A stretch of DNA of 12,056 bases from Gammaproteobacteria bacterium (GCA_029880425.1 JAOUOK010000014.1:1-12056); one strand, 5' to 3'; shown: positions 1-7,434, counted from the stretch's first letter. The notes: a model not told the origin generated them from the sequence alone. Numbers and translations are program-made.

Positions 1-377
1 TCATCACGCTTTAAATAGGCCTTCTCGGTTTCTTCTGAACCGGAAGTACTGCTGCCGAGAAAAACACCAATACGATCAGCGCCGTACTTACTTTTTGCCT
101 GGCTTGCTGCCTCACGAAAACCATCACTATCTAGCGTCAGTTTGGCTAACTGGTTATTACGACAACGAAATTGAGAGAGATGATCTTCGAGTAAATAGTC
201 ATCCACGCCATCAACCCGGCCAAGCCACGTTGAAAATTCCAGGCTGCAAAAATCCAGGTTGTCTGAAAGACGTAAGCCTGACTGTTTATTTTGTAATGCC
301 GTTAAGGTGGCCGCTTTTCCACGTCCTAATGCATTGACCATGCTACTTGCGGTAATAAACAGTGGAGAAATAGGCAT
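1..377 (-). CDS. Beta-ketoacyl-ACP synthase, N-terminal part (cut by window edge)
   Basis: About 125 residues are visible, starting MPISPLFITASSMVNALGRG; the frame stays open to the window edge, so the C-terminal two thirds or more, with the Cys-His-His active site, is missing. The end of the visible part, RIGVFLGSSTSGSEETEKAY, matches the N-terminal region of FabB/FabF-type condensing enzymes, where a G-x-x-x-G-S-S-T/S-G loop follows a first beta strand. Such an enzyme extends an ACP-bound chain by two carbons. The ATG at 377 lies 13 bases past the stop of the MMPL exporter gene. No clear Shine-Dalgarno is visible, so reinitiation from the upstream gene is likely. In APE clusters a synthase (ApeO type) lies shortly after the exporter, which fits this position. 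Whether it is a catalytic synthase or a chain-length-factor-like partner cannot be told without the active site. Confidence 0.82.
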   Translation of the reverse strand, partial: MPISPLFITASSMVNALGRGKAATLTALQNKQSGLRLSDNLDFCSLEFSTWLGRVDGVDDYLLEDHLSQFRCRNNQLAKLTLDSDGFREAASQAKSKYGADRIGVFLGSSTSGSEETEKAYLKRD

Positions 378-390
378 ATGAATGTCTGGG

Positions 391-2724
391 TCAGGCTTTT
401 TCGCGTTTGATGTTAAACAGCAATGTTAAGACAAAACACCCGAGTACGCCGTAACTGACAGTTTGTCCAAGTGCGGCGAGTACAGGGATGTCGGAAAAAC
501 CAAGTATACCGAAAGTGATCAGGGTTGAGGAAGCACTGATAAAGATCCCGTGCAGGCGATGCTGGTAGTCTTCAAGTGAAGTCCATTTGCGGTCAAAAAA
601 CAGGCTGTAATCAAGGCCAATGCCAACAATTAATAACAGCGCCAGGATGTGAAAAAGGTTGAGTTGCGTTCCCAGTAATACCTGGATACTAATACTCAGT
701 AGCACAGCCAATACCACGGGTAATAAAATGATCCCCATACGCTTAAGCGGACGAACCATTAACAGGATAAGGCCAATAATGAGTGAACCGAGTAACAAGC
801 GGCTAAGCGCGGTTTGCTGGTAATCAGACATCAGTGATGACGTAGCCTGGCGCAGGTTGAGGTAATGCGGTTTTATTGATGCCTCGGTGTCTATCCAGCT
901 TAATAGCGCGGCCTCATCATGAACACCACTGAGTCGAACAATCGAGATCCAGTTATTTTCTTTAAAAAATAGATCCTGCTGAATATGTTTAGCCAGAGGT
1001 GTTTCATAAAACTCTGCAACACTGATGGGGTTTAAATCTTTACTTGCGCTGACATCATCGATAAAAGGTGTAAAAAAATATTTTTTAAATGGCAGTGATG
1101 CAGTAACCGTATTTAAATTTGTAACGAGTTCGTTTCGTTGCGGAAGTTGTTGCTGATAAAGACGTTGCGTTTGTTTGCTGGGAATAAAATCGGTAACCGA
1201 AAATATATTATTAACCTGCTTATTCTGTTTTAAAACGTTTAAGCGCGTAACCATGGATTCTGTTCGTTGTAGTAATCGTTCAGTATCATGATCTTTAATT
1301 AAAAAAACATGATTTACTTCGGGTGCACCAATTGAATGACGTAATTCCTGGTCGAGTAATTTTGCCTTTGCAGGAACCGGGCTCAGGTCAGAAATATTTT
1401 CGGACCACATCGACGTAAGGTTAGCGTTAATAATTAAAAAGCAAAATGCAATAACCGCGATGGCACTGACTAGCCGGGATTTAGCAGAGAAAGTCAATAT
1501 TGATAAATGTTTTAAGTAGGGGTGCTCTTGTTTATTAAAATTTAATCTTAACCAGGCTGGCACAATCCAGCGCGTGACGAGCAGTGAAATAATTAAACCG
1601 CTAATGGCAAAAACGGCAAGTTGTGATAAACCAGTAAAGCCTGTACCAAGCATGGCAAGGTAGGCTAACGCGGTGGTAATTACACCCAGTCTTAAGGTTG
1701 GCCATATAGATAAAATGGTTTGCTGAGGATCCCGGCTTTTCGTGTGATGACTGAACAAATGCACCGGGTAATCAATGCATACACCAAGCAGTGTAATACC
1801 AAAGGCGATGATAATACCGTGTACCTGGTTAAAAATTATATTGGTGATGGCTAAGGCGGCAATAATCGCCGAGGCCAGCGGGAGCATGGCAATAAAAAAT
1901 AAATGTGCTGAACGGTATGACCACCAGAATAAAAGTGACATTAAAATAAGCGCTGTGCCGGACAACCATTTTGTTGTTGATTGAATTGCTGAACGTGTTT
2001 GAACGGCCATGCTGGCGGTGCCGCTAATATCAACAGTAATATTTTTATTTTTTGTTAACGGATCAATCGCGTGATTAATTTCATTTAAAGCCTGTTGCTG
2101 ATGATCAAGGTCAAAGTTTTTTAAGTTTAGTTCAACAAGTAGTAAGGCGGATGCCTTATCTTTATCAAACCATACGCCGTGAAGATGCGTGTTTTTTGCA
2201 CGTTCCTGTAATCGATAAAGAAAGCGGGAAAAATGGTTTTGTGGATCAGTAGCAAGAGTGTTTTTAAATAGTGTAATGCCGGTGCGTAACTCGGTTAAGC
2301 GTTGCTTAAGTGAAGCTGATAACGCCTCTTTTGTGAAAGCGGTATTTTCTGAGAGCAGGTAACGATAATTAAACAGTAATTTATATTCATTGTTAATGAG
2401 TTGCTGCAGGTTTAATACCTTCTGGCCATTATGAACCAGCCCAATATGAGTGTTTTTCTCAAGCGTAGCTCTGAGTTGTTTACTGATACTGGCGAGTTTT
2501 AGTGTGTCATCCCCGCTAAGTCGAATGATCAACAGGCGTGCGGTACTGCCTTGCTGAAGTTCATCGAGTAATAGTTGTACATCTTTATTTTTATGATCAT
2601 CGGGCATGAACTGGGATATATCAGAAACGACGTGCAAAGAGGAAAAAAGATAAACAAGGGAAGCAAGCAGAAAGCTCAACCAGGTTATATGTGCTATTAA
2701 CGATGTTCGCTGATTGTTTTGCAT
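391..2724 (-). CDS. MMPL/RND-family exporter of the aryl-polyene type (ApeM-like, COG4258)
   Basis: A 777-residue inner-membrane protein with the duplicated layout of the RND superfamily. Membrane segment 1 (about 10-29) is followed by a periplasmic domain to about 250, then five membrane segments (about 255-400). Segment 7 (about 420-440) is followed by a second periplasmic domain to about 640, and five more segments run to the C-terminus, giving 12 in all. The conserved Gly-x-x-x-Asp-Tyr signature of MMPL proteins occurs in both halves: LLGVCIDYPVHLF near residue 315 and VGIGLDYSLFF near residue 705. The Asp is the expected proton-relay residue. Family members move lipids or lipid-linked products out of the inner membrane by proton antiport. 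Here the likely cargo is the acyl product of this operon, passed on to the LolA-like protein encoded just upstream (gap 17 bases). The 777-residue length is normal for the family. The role as transporter is well supported; the cargo is inferred. Confidence 0.88.
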   Translation of the reverse strand: MQNNQRTSLIAHITWLSFLLASLVYLFSSLHVVSDISQFMPDDHKNKDVQLLLDELQQGSTARLLIIRLSGDDTLKLASISKQLRATLEKNTHIGLVHNGQKVLNLQQLINNEYKLLFNYRYLLSENTAFTKEALSASLKQRLTELRTGITLFKNTLATDPQNHFSRFLYRLQERAKNTHLHGVWFDKDKASALLLVELNLKNFDLDHQQQALNEINHAIDPLTKNKNITVDISGTASMAVQTRSAIQSTTKWLSGTALILMSLLFWWSYRSAHLFFIAMLPLASAIIAALAITNIIFNQVHGIIIAFGITLLGVCIDYPVHLFSHHTKSRDPQQTILSIWPTLRLGVITTALAYLAMLGTGFTGLSQLAVFAISGLIISLLVTRWIVPAWLRLNFNKQEHPYLKHLSILTFSAKSRLVSAIAVIAFCFLIINANLTSMWSENISDLSPVPAKAKLLDQELRHSIGAPEVNHVFLIKDHDTERLLQRTESMVTRLNVLKQNKQVNNIFSVTDFIPSKQTQRLYQQQLPQRNELVTNLNTVTASLPFKKYFFTPFIDDVSASKDLNPISVAEFYETPLAKHIQQDLFFKENNWISIVRLSGVHDEAALLSWIDTEASIKPHYLNLRQATSSLMSDYQQTALSRLLLGSLIIGLILLMVRPLKRMGIILLPVVLAVLLSISIQVLLGTQLNLFHILALLLIVGIGLDYSLFFDRKWTSLEDYQHRLHGIFISASSTLITFGILGFSDIPVLAALGQTVSYGVLGCFVLTLLFNIKREKA

Positions 2725-2741
2725 ATGCTGCGTAAACCTGC

Positions 2742-3329
2742 CTAGCGATGATTTGAAATATGGGTAACGCTATAATCTTTATTGGCTTCGGTAACCATTA
2801 TTTTAGTCAGTTTGTTTTTATTTCCGTGCATACCTATCGAGTCAATATGGCCGCGTATAAAACTGTCACGTGGTAGCAGCTCAAGTTCCCATGAAGTTAC
2901 CTGTCCTTTGAATTTGATGGTGAAATTATTTTTCAACGCTTCATAATTCCCGGACAGAAGATTAATAATGGATGTAAGAATAATGGAGAACTCCGGGTGC
3001 TCTTTCAAATTGATCGTATGTGTTTCACTGCTGGTTTTAATGACTAATTGGTTACCATTAATTTCATTTGATATTTTTTCAGGCACTGTAATATATTTTG
3101 CCAGCCTGTCAGGGGCGATAAATTCAAGATAACCGGAAGAAATAATGGGTTGTTCAAGAAAGGAGGTATGTTTTTCTTCTTTAAAGTCAACGGTACTTTT
3201 TTTCTGTTGCGAAAATAAATTCATCACTTCAGCAACTGTAGAGTCGTGTTCAGTCGCATGTGCAGCCATGTTAAAAACGAGGTTAAAAAACAGAACAAGT
3301 AATACTAAAAATTTATTAATGTGATTCAT
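2742..3329 (-). CDS. LolA-like periplasmic lipid/lipoprotein carrier (ApeL-like)
   Basis: I start this gene at the ATG at 3329. This gives 195 residues opening with a good signal peptide: MNHINK, a hydrophobic core of about 15 residues, then an AHA-T cleavage site after residue 25. The open frame extends 20 codons further upstream, but that would bury the signal peptide and lengthen the overlap with the acyltransferase gene. With this start the two genes overlap by 14 bases. The mature part is polar and beta-rich, with stretches such as STVDFKEEKHTSFLEQPIISSGYLEF, shortened here to its key parts VDFKEEK and SGYLEF; these resemble the start of LolA-fold proteins, in which an incomplete beta barrel holds acyl chains. 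Such proteins in APE clusters are thought to ferry the acyl product across the periplasm. The next gene is the exporter, which fits a hand-over. Similarity to LolA is by motif and context, not by alignment. Confidence 0.78.
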   Translation of the reverse strand: MNHINKFLVLLVLFFNLVFNMAAHATEHDSTVAEVMNLFSQQKKSTVDFKEEKHTSFLEQPIISSGYLEFIAPDRLAKYITVPEKISNEINGNQLVIKTSSETHTINLKEHPEFSIILTSIINLLSGNYEALKNNFTIKFKGQVTSWELELLPRDSFIRGHIDSIGMHGNKNKLTKIMVTEANKDYSVTHISNHR

Positions 3330-4212
3330 CTTGCCAGAAGTCATAAAAATTGAACCAGTTATAAGGGTATAGTTTAAGGTAATATTCAATTCGCTCTACA
3401 TACTTTTGTGTCACGTGATTAACATAGCTTTCACGTTCGGCGCGGGTTAACCGGGTAGCATCGGCAATTTTTTCAATATGTATTTCATAGTTGTTTTTAC
3501 CACAATATACCCCGCAGAAAAAGAAAACCGGTACCTGGGTTATGGTTGCCAGTGTCATTGGTCCGGAAGGAAAATCAACTTCGTTGCCGAGTAGTTGACA
3601 ACTGATACGTTTATCATTTTTTACGTAACGATCGCCGAGCATGCCAACCAGGTTGCCGGCCTGTAAACTTTCGTTCATTTCCAGCATGGCATTATCACTG
3701 GCCAGGTTAATAACGGATTTAGCTACATCCGGGTTAAGGCTGTTAAACACTTTTGTGATCATGGCATTATGATCATGATACATCAGTATCCTGATCGGGA
3801 TAGCATTATGGATAGCCAGCGCACGTAACAGTTCAAAACTACCAAGGTGGGCACCGAGTAGAATTGCACCTTTACCTGTTTGTTGTAATTCTTCAATATG
3901 CTCAAGACCATGAATCTTTATATCAAAACGATGAAATTGATCGGTAAGAAAATAAACGCGATCAAGAATGGTCGCAGAAAAACAAAATATATGTTTCGCT
4001 ACCTGCAACGGGTTTCCTGTTAATCCATTAATGCGTTTTAAATAATTTGAAGATGCTTTCCTGACCTGCGCAGAAGTGAGGTAAAAATAAAGTGTTATCG
4101 GGTATAACCAGAAACGAGCGAAAAAGCGCGATGTGTGTAACGCAATCCAGCAAATAAGTTTTAATGTTGCAGGATTACTGCGTTCTTTTTTTTCTGACCA
4201 GTCCTGGCTCAC
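3316..4212 (-). CDS. LpxL/HtrB-type acyltransferase (COG4261-like; acyltransferase half of ApeJ)
   Basis: A 298-residue protein counted from a GTG at 4212. That codon shares two bases with the TGA of the dehydratase gene (GTGA), a classic coupled start, with AAAGAG a few bases before it. The longer frame to an ATG at 4269 would overlap the upstream gene by 61 bases and adds residues of no recognised kind, whereas family members begin near the W-S-E-K-K-E-R-S motif seen right after the GTG. A hydrophobic segment lies at about 17-46. The HX4E acyltransferase motif is HLGSFE at 122-127, preceded by GAILLGA, and a second block GMLGDRYV lies at about 190-197. Both blocks are typical of lipid A lauroyl-type acyltransferases. 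It probably transfers the ACP-bound chain to a glycerol- or sugar-based carrier at the inner membrane. In E. coli ApeJ this domain is fused to a family 2 glycosyltransferase; no such domain is present here. Confidence 0.85.
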   Translation of the reverse strand: MSQDWSEKKERSNPATLKLICWIALHTSRFFARFWLYPITLYFYLTSAQVRKASSNYLKRINGLTGNPLQVAKHIFCFSATILDRVYFLTDQFHRFDIKIHGLEHIEELQQTGKGAILLGAHLGSFELLRALAIHNAIPIRILMYHDHNAMITKVFNSLNPDVAKSVINLASDNAMLEMNESLQAGNLVGMLGDRYVKNDKRISCQLLGNEVDFPSGPMTLATITQVPVFFFCGVYCGKNNYEIHIEKIADATRLTRAERESYVNHVTQKYVERIEYYLKLYPYNWFNFYDFWQDESH

Positions 4213-4505
4213 GATAAGCTCTTTAGGGTTAGCTGGCCAGTCACGAGTTTTAAATCGCGATAACTGCAAATAAAGCTGATTGTCGTTTCATTTTTTTCAT
4301 TAATTTTAACAGTTACGGTTTGTTCCGATAAAAGTGGATGTACAAACTTAACGCTGGGGATCGCTGTTACCGTGAGTCCAGGTTTTATGCTTTTAATTAT
4401 GTTTATTACCTCATCAAGTATCACCGCACCGGGGACAACCGGGTTACCGGGAAAATGTCCTGCTAATGAAGGATGAGCAGATGATATAGTAAAAGTTTTA
4501 TCCAT
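4209..4505 (-). CDS. Small hotdog 3-hydroxyacyl-ACP dehydratase (FabZ/FabA-like, ApeI-like)
   Basis: A 98-residue single hotdog domain. The dehydratase signature GHFPGNPVVPGAVILDE spans residues 16-32: His17 is the expected catalytic base, and the position of the FabZ catalytic Glu is Asp31, as in FabA. The enzyme would remove water from 3-hydroxyacyl-ACP to give a trans-2-enoyl chain. Without an enoyl reductase, repeated cycles would build a conjugated polyene. It is shorter than FabZ (about 150 residues), as expected of the compact ApeI-type proteins, which in the E. coli system work with a second dehydratase-like subunit. No such partner is seen in this window. The ligase gene ends 6 bases upstream of its start, and its stop overlaps the acyltransferase GTG. 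An ACP thioesterase role is possible for hotdog proteins, but the HFPGxPVxPG signature favours dehydration. Confidence 0.85.
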   Translation of the reverse strand: MDKTFTISSAHPSLAGHFPGNPVVPGAVILDEVINIIKSIKPGLTVTAIPSVKFVHPLLSEQTVTVKINEKNETTISFICSYRDLKLVTGQLTLKSLS

Positions 4506-4511
4506 ACAGTG

Positions 4512-5840
4512 TTAAGCCGAGTCTTTTAAGTGTTTATTACTGCGATACTGCTCTAATAATGACACCAGGTTTTTGTGCGGTAATTTACCGGTTTCATTAT
4601 AAGGCAGTTTATCAAGCTTTATTAATGGGCGCGGCATAAAGGCATGGTCAATATGCTGGCTTAAAAATTCATTGATTTCCCTGCTTGTTAATCCAGGTGC
4701 AATAACAAAAGCGGCAAGCCGGGTTTTTTCATCAGGACTGTCGCTTGGCATAAAGAAGACTGCATCTTCTATACCGTTTAATGAGCTGAGTTTAATTTTA
4801 AGATCGTTTAATGAGCCACGCTTGCCGGCAATTTTAACCAGGTCTGATTGACGACCGAGTAAATGAAAGTGTTGCGGATCAAGCTGTTCTATTTGATCGG
4901 GTAATAAAATTTCATGTTCGCTTAACGGGGTCGATAAACAAACACCGGTTAGTTTATCAAATAGTTTATAGCCGGGCAGAAGTCGCCATTCTATATTTTG
5001 TGTTGTAAAACGTGTCGAGATAACACCTGCTTCCGAGCAGCCATAAATTTCCTGTAGCCTCGTTTGTAATTGCTGTTCTATGTCTCTGGCAAGTTGTTGC
5101 GATAACGGTGCGGTAGCGCTGAGAACAAAGTCCACTTCTGGCCAGGTAAGCTGGGCTTTGCTACAGGCACGTAAATGAATCGGTGTTGTAACCAGTACAA
5201 CAGGTGTCTCAACCTGGCTAAGCGCTTGGCGAATATCTTCCGGGAAGAAAGGTTTAGCACTGTGAACACAAACACCATTTACAATGGGATAAATAATCGT
5301 GGTTTCAAATCCATACATATGTTGCGGTGGAACAGTGGCGATGAATGTATGTTGTGCTTCATGGTTTAAATTCAGCTGTGCTGCAACGCGCTGCGCACTA
5401 TCAACCAGCGCTCCCCATGTTTTTGTGTTTGCTTTAGGTTTACCACTACTTCCTGAAGTAAAAACAATAGCCACGGATTGCTCAGCATTTATTTCAGCTG
5501 GAAAAGAAAGCGTGGTGTTAACTTTTTTACTTAAAAATTCTTCTATGCTTTTATCATCCAGGCGTTGTGTATCTGTGTATTCATGTTCAATTTTTTTAAT
5601 TTCATTTTCAGCGTGGTGTGCCGGTAACAGGCAAACATGTTTTTGGATAATAGTTGCAACAAAAGCTACCGCAAAGAGGTAACGATCTTCACAGAGGTTA
5701 ATGGCATAGTGATGTTGCCGCAGGTTTTCTGCCGCGAGTAAAATATCCTGCTTAAAAATATCTGGGGTAATGGCATTACCTTTATAAATAAAGATAGGCG
5801 CATCTTTTTTCAGATTGTTTAGAATGGGCAGGGACTTCAT
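4512..5840 (-). CDS. AMP-forming acyl/aryl-ACP or -CoA synthetase (ApeH-like)
   Basis: A 442-residue member of the ANL adenylate-forming superfamily, shorter than long-chain acyl-CoA synthetases (550 or more) and in the size range of ligases from APE clusters. Visible motifs are the phosphate-binding loop TSGSSGKPK (128-136), a pre-adenylate loop PPQHMYGFET (171-180), the adenine-binding motif YGCSEAGV (266-273), the hinge region GRQSDLVKIAGKR (329-341) and the C-terminal NETGKLPH, whose Lys419 is the expected adenylation lysine. All core residues appear intact. It would activate a carboxylic acid, such as a 4-hydroxybenzoyl or cinnamoyl starter or a fatty acid, and load it on the ACP encoded two genes upstream. 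It starts 1 base after the stop of the membrane protein gene. Substrate specificity cannot be read from the sequence alone. Confidence 0.9.
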   Translation of the reverse strand: MKSLPILNNLKKDAPIFIYKGNAITPDIFKQDILLAAENLRQHHYAINLCEDRYLFAVAFVATIIQKHVCLLPAHHAENEIKKIEHEYTDTQRLDDKSIEEFLSKKVNTTLSFPAEINAEQSVAIVFTSGSSGKPKANTKTWGALVDSAQRVAAQLNLNHEAQHTFIATVPPQHMYGFETTIIYPIVNGVCVHSAKPFFPEDIRQALSQVETPVVLVTTPIHLRACSKAQLTWPEVDFVLSATAPLSQQLARDIEQQLQTRLQEIYGCSEAGVISTRFTTQNIEWRLLPGYKLFDKLTGVCLSTPLSEHEILLPDQIEQLDPQHFHLLGRQSDLVKIAGKRGSLNDLKIKLSSLNGIEDAVFFMPSDSPDEKTRLAAFVIAPGLTSREINEFLSQHIDHAFMPRPLIKLDKLPYNETGKLPHKNLVSLLEQYRSNKHLKDSA

Positions 5841-5841
5841 T

Positions 5842-6453
5842 TTATTTCAAATTAGCCGGGCGAATTTTAATAATTTTAGAGATGAACTGAAAAAATCCGC
5901 CTTCTATTTCTCCTGCAAAATGGTATTTTCGATAGCTAAATTCAATAATGAATAGTGCAGCAATTAAGCTATAACTAATTACATGGGTGAATAATGACCA
6001 TGTCTCTATTGAAAAGAAGAGTGCAAGTATAATACTGGTTACGGCCATGCTTAATAAAAAAATAGACCAGACTATAGTTAGATAACGATTATAGCGTAAA
6101 TGCCGTTGTTCGAGTTTATCCCCTAGTAGCATGGCGTACCGGGTAATTAATGGTGTTTCACCATCACGTAATGACTGGGAAAAGAGTAAAAATAAACCGA
6201 GGAAAATGAGTGTTGGTGGTAAATAAACCAGGTATTCAATCTCGGGTTGATTTATGAAGTAGCCTACTAGCCCGATAAAAAACAATAAAGCTGTTCCTGC
6301 TAACAGGCGTTTACCCATGCAAAGATTTAAGGCAAACAGGGAAGTAATAAAGAGTAAGTAACTAATGAGTAGCATGGGCTTTTCGAGCCAAAGAGCGAGA
6401 TAAGCCACCACGGGATAAAGTACCATCAGTGTTATAGAAAGTTTGCTTAACAT
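5842..6453 (-). CDS. Polytopic membrane protein of acyl-lipid clusters (COG4648, ApeG-like)
   Basis: A 203-residue integral membrane protein with about six hydrophobic segments at roughly 7-23, 27-46, 50-67, 75-92, 124-146 and 151-170. The loop between segments four and five carries SLRDGETPLITRYA (about 93-107), a stretch I associate with the COG4648 family that sits next to the AMP ligase in APE and related clusters. A polar, basic tail follows, with FSYRKYHF near residue 172. Its biochemical role is unknown. Its constant place between ACP and ligase suggests it anchors the biosynthetic complex to the inner membrane. The ACP gene ends 15 bases upstream and the ligase starts 1 base downstream. 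Family assignment rests on position, size and the GETPLITR motif. Confidence 0.78.
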   Translation of the reverse strand: MLSKLSITLMVLYPVVAYLALWLEKPMLLISYLLFITSLFALNLCMGKRLLAGTALLFFIGLVGYFINQPEIEYLVYLPPTLIFLGLFLLFSQSLRDGETPLITRYAMLLGDKLEQRHLRYNRYLTIVWSIFLLSMAVTSIILALFFSIETWSLFTHVISYSLIAALFIIEFSYRKYHFAGEIEGGFFQFISKIIKIRPANLK

Positions 6454-6468
6454 TAATGGTATTAGGGA

Positions 6469-6738
6469 TTAGCCCTGGCGATTAGCCTCGATATGATTCG
6501 TCAGGTTACGTAATGACGAAAATATCATGGCATTATTAGAATCATCAGATTTTAGCTGGAAGCCATATTTTTGTGATATTGCCATGGCCAGTTCTAATGC
6601 ATCTATAGAATCCAGCCCCAGTCCCTCGTTAAAAAGAGCCGCTTCAGGTTCAATATCTGTGGCGGTAACGTCTTCGAGTGCAAGAGAATCGATAATTAGA
6701 TTAGCAACTTCCAGTTCGAGTGGTGAAAGTTCGGACAT
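6469..6738 (-). CDS. Acyl carrier protein of the APE-like operon
   Basis: An 89-residue acyl carrier protein when started at the ATG at 6738, which begins MSELSPLELEVANLI and has an AGG about 10 bases upstream. A longer frame from 6777 adds 13 residues (MTFFRNKKYRFIN) with no counterpart in ACPs, so I reject it. The phosphopantetheine site is GLGLDSIDALEL with Ser44 in the invariant Asp-Ser pair. The protein is acidic and helical as expected. It would carry the growing chain between the ligase, the synthase, the dehydratase and the acyltransferase of this operon. E. coli APE clusters have two consecutive ACP genes (ApeE and ApeF); only one is here. It is the first gene of the operon, with a 193-base gap upstream. 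Confidence 0.92.
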   Translation of the reverse strand: MSELSPLELEVANLIIDSLALEDVTATDIEPEAALFNEGLGLDSIDALELAMAISQKYGFQLKSDDSNNAMIFSSLRNLTNHIEANRQG

Positions 6739-6931
6739 ATTTATAAACCTGTACTTCTTGTTTCTAAAAAACGTCAATAAAAACGCAATATTTGCCTAGT
6801 TTATCATAGTGTTAGCGGGTTTTAACGTGTTTAGTGAGATGAATATAACAGGTTATTGTAATTTTTCCGGGCTCATCCTGGTTTCAGTCTTCAAAATCAC
6901 AAATAGAAATAAATTTTTTCCTGGCCAGTTC
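6739..6931. other. Gene-free gap ahead of the APE-like operon
   Basis: This 193-base AT-rich stretch must hold the promoter of the ACP-led operon and the end of the 135-aa gene transcript. A TATGAT box on the minus strand (6808-6803) lies about 65 bases before the ACP start, but no convincing -35 hexamer sits at the right distance. Just after the 135-aa gene CCAGTT/AACTGG (6925-6930 and 6942-6947) could form a weak six-pair stem, without a T-run. I see no clear terminator or operator. Confidence 0.4.
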
Positions 6932-7339
6932 TTAAACTTTAAACTGGACTATTTTATCCTCACCTTTTGACATTTCTTCTCCCAGCAACTCACCCAGCAT
7001 TAGCTCCATACCTTCAATGGTTTTGTTATAAATCATGCTGGCACCGTAATGAAAATAGCGGACTTCACAGCCAATAGGTTGATGAAGGTTATCTCGGTGT
7101 TCTGTTTGAAAATTTGTCCAGCAAAGAATAGGAAACTCACTTAAGGCAAGATCAACCACCACCCAGACATCACGCTGGATAATCAGTTCAAGGTGTTTGA
7201 GTTTGGGAATACGTAAACGGATTTGCGGGCCCAGTTTTTTTAAAGCCGTTTGCACATGGTTGAAATAAAGCGCATCCATTTTACCCGCACGGTTATGGAG
7301 GAGTGGTACTTCATTATGACGTGTATACCGAATAAGCAT
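6932..7339 (-). CDS. Unrecognised 135-aa protein between the RuBisCO and APE-like operons
   Basis: I do not recognise the family. The 135-residue frame starts MLIRYTRHNEVPLLHNRAGK and ends DKIVQFKV. It has no signal peptide or membrane segment, so it is probably cytoplasmic. The middle is a mix of basic residues (KKLGPQIRLRIPKLKHLELI) and hydrophobic strands (DVWVVVDLALSEFPILCW), followed by an acidic helix-like tail (EGMELMLGELLGEEMSKGED). This pattern looks like a folded alpha/beta protein rather than a chance frame. It shares strand and composition with its neighbours. It stands alone: a long hairpin separates it from cbbO upstream, and 193 bases separate it from the ACP gene. A palindrome at 7370-7389 may control it. 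The start at 7339 has only a weak Shine-Dalgarno; the Met at codon 21 is a possible alternative. Confidence 0.65.
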   Translation of the reverse strand: MLIRYTRHNEVPLLHNRAGKMDALYFNHVQTALKKLGPQIRLRIPKLKHLELIIQRDVWVVVDLALSEFPILCWTNFQTEHRDNLHQPIGCEVRYFHYGASMIYNKTIEGMELMLGELLGEEMSKGEDKIVQFKV

Positions 7340-7369
7340 AAATTATTTTATCCATTACTTTCTTATTAG

Positions 7370-7389
7370 TTTAGTACAAATTTACTAAA
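7370..7389. promoter_or_regulatory. Operator-like inverted repeat upstream of the 135-aa gene
   Basis: TTTAGTA and TACTAAA form a perfect 7-base inverted repeat separated by 6 bases. It sits 31 bases upstream of the ATG at 7339, in an AT-rich gap where the promoter of that gene must lie if it is transcribed separately. Size and symmetry suit a dimeric repressor or activator. In such AT-rich DNA a short palindrome can arise by chance, and no regulator gene is nearby. Confidence 0.28.
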
Positions 7390-7434
7390 AGAAGTTCTTA
7401 AAAAGCAGGAAATAATTTTTTATAAACAGGTAAA

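Noticed and set aside
95..337. Plus-strand open frame of 80 codons
   Set aside because: It lies antisense to the ketosynthase N-terminus, whose protein shows a family motif; the plus-strand translation has no recognisable features.
4213..4269. Longer start for the acyltransferase (ATG at 4269)
   Set aside because: It would overlap the dehydratase gene by 61 bases and adds no family-like residues; the GTG at 4212 is better placed.
5299..5682. Plus-strand open frame of 127 codons
   Set aside because: It is antisense to the AMP ligase, which has all its motifs in the other strand; Cys- and Ser-rich translation is typical of a shadow frame.
6739..6777. Longer start for the acyl carrier protein (ATG at 6777)
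   Set aside because: The extra 13 residues do not look like an ACP N-terminus, while the ATG at 6738 has an upstream AGG and gives a normal length.
6772..6777. TTGACG on the minus strand as a -35 box for the ACP operon
   Set aside because: The best -10 candidate at proper spacing is TACAGG, a poor match lying where the ribosome site should be.
6527..6799. Plus-strand open frame of 90 codons over the ACP gene
   Set aside because: It is Ser-rich and antisense to the clear phosphopantetheine motif of the ACP.
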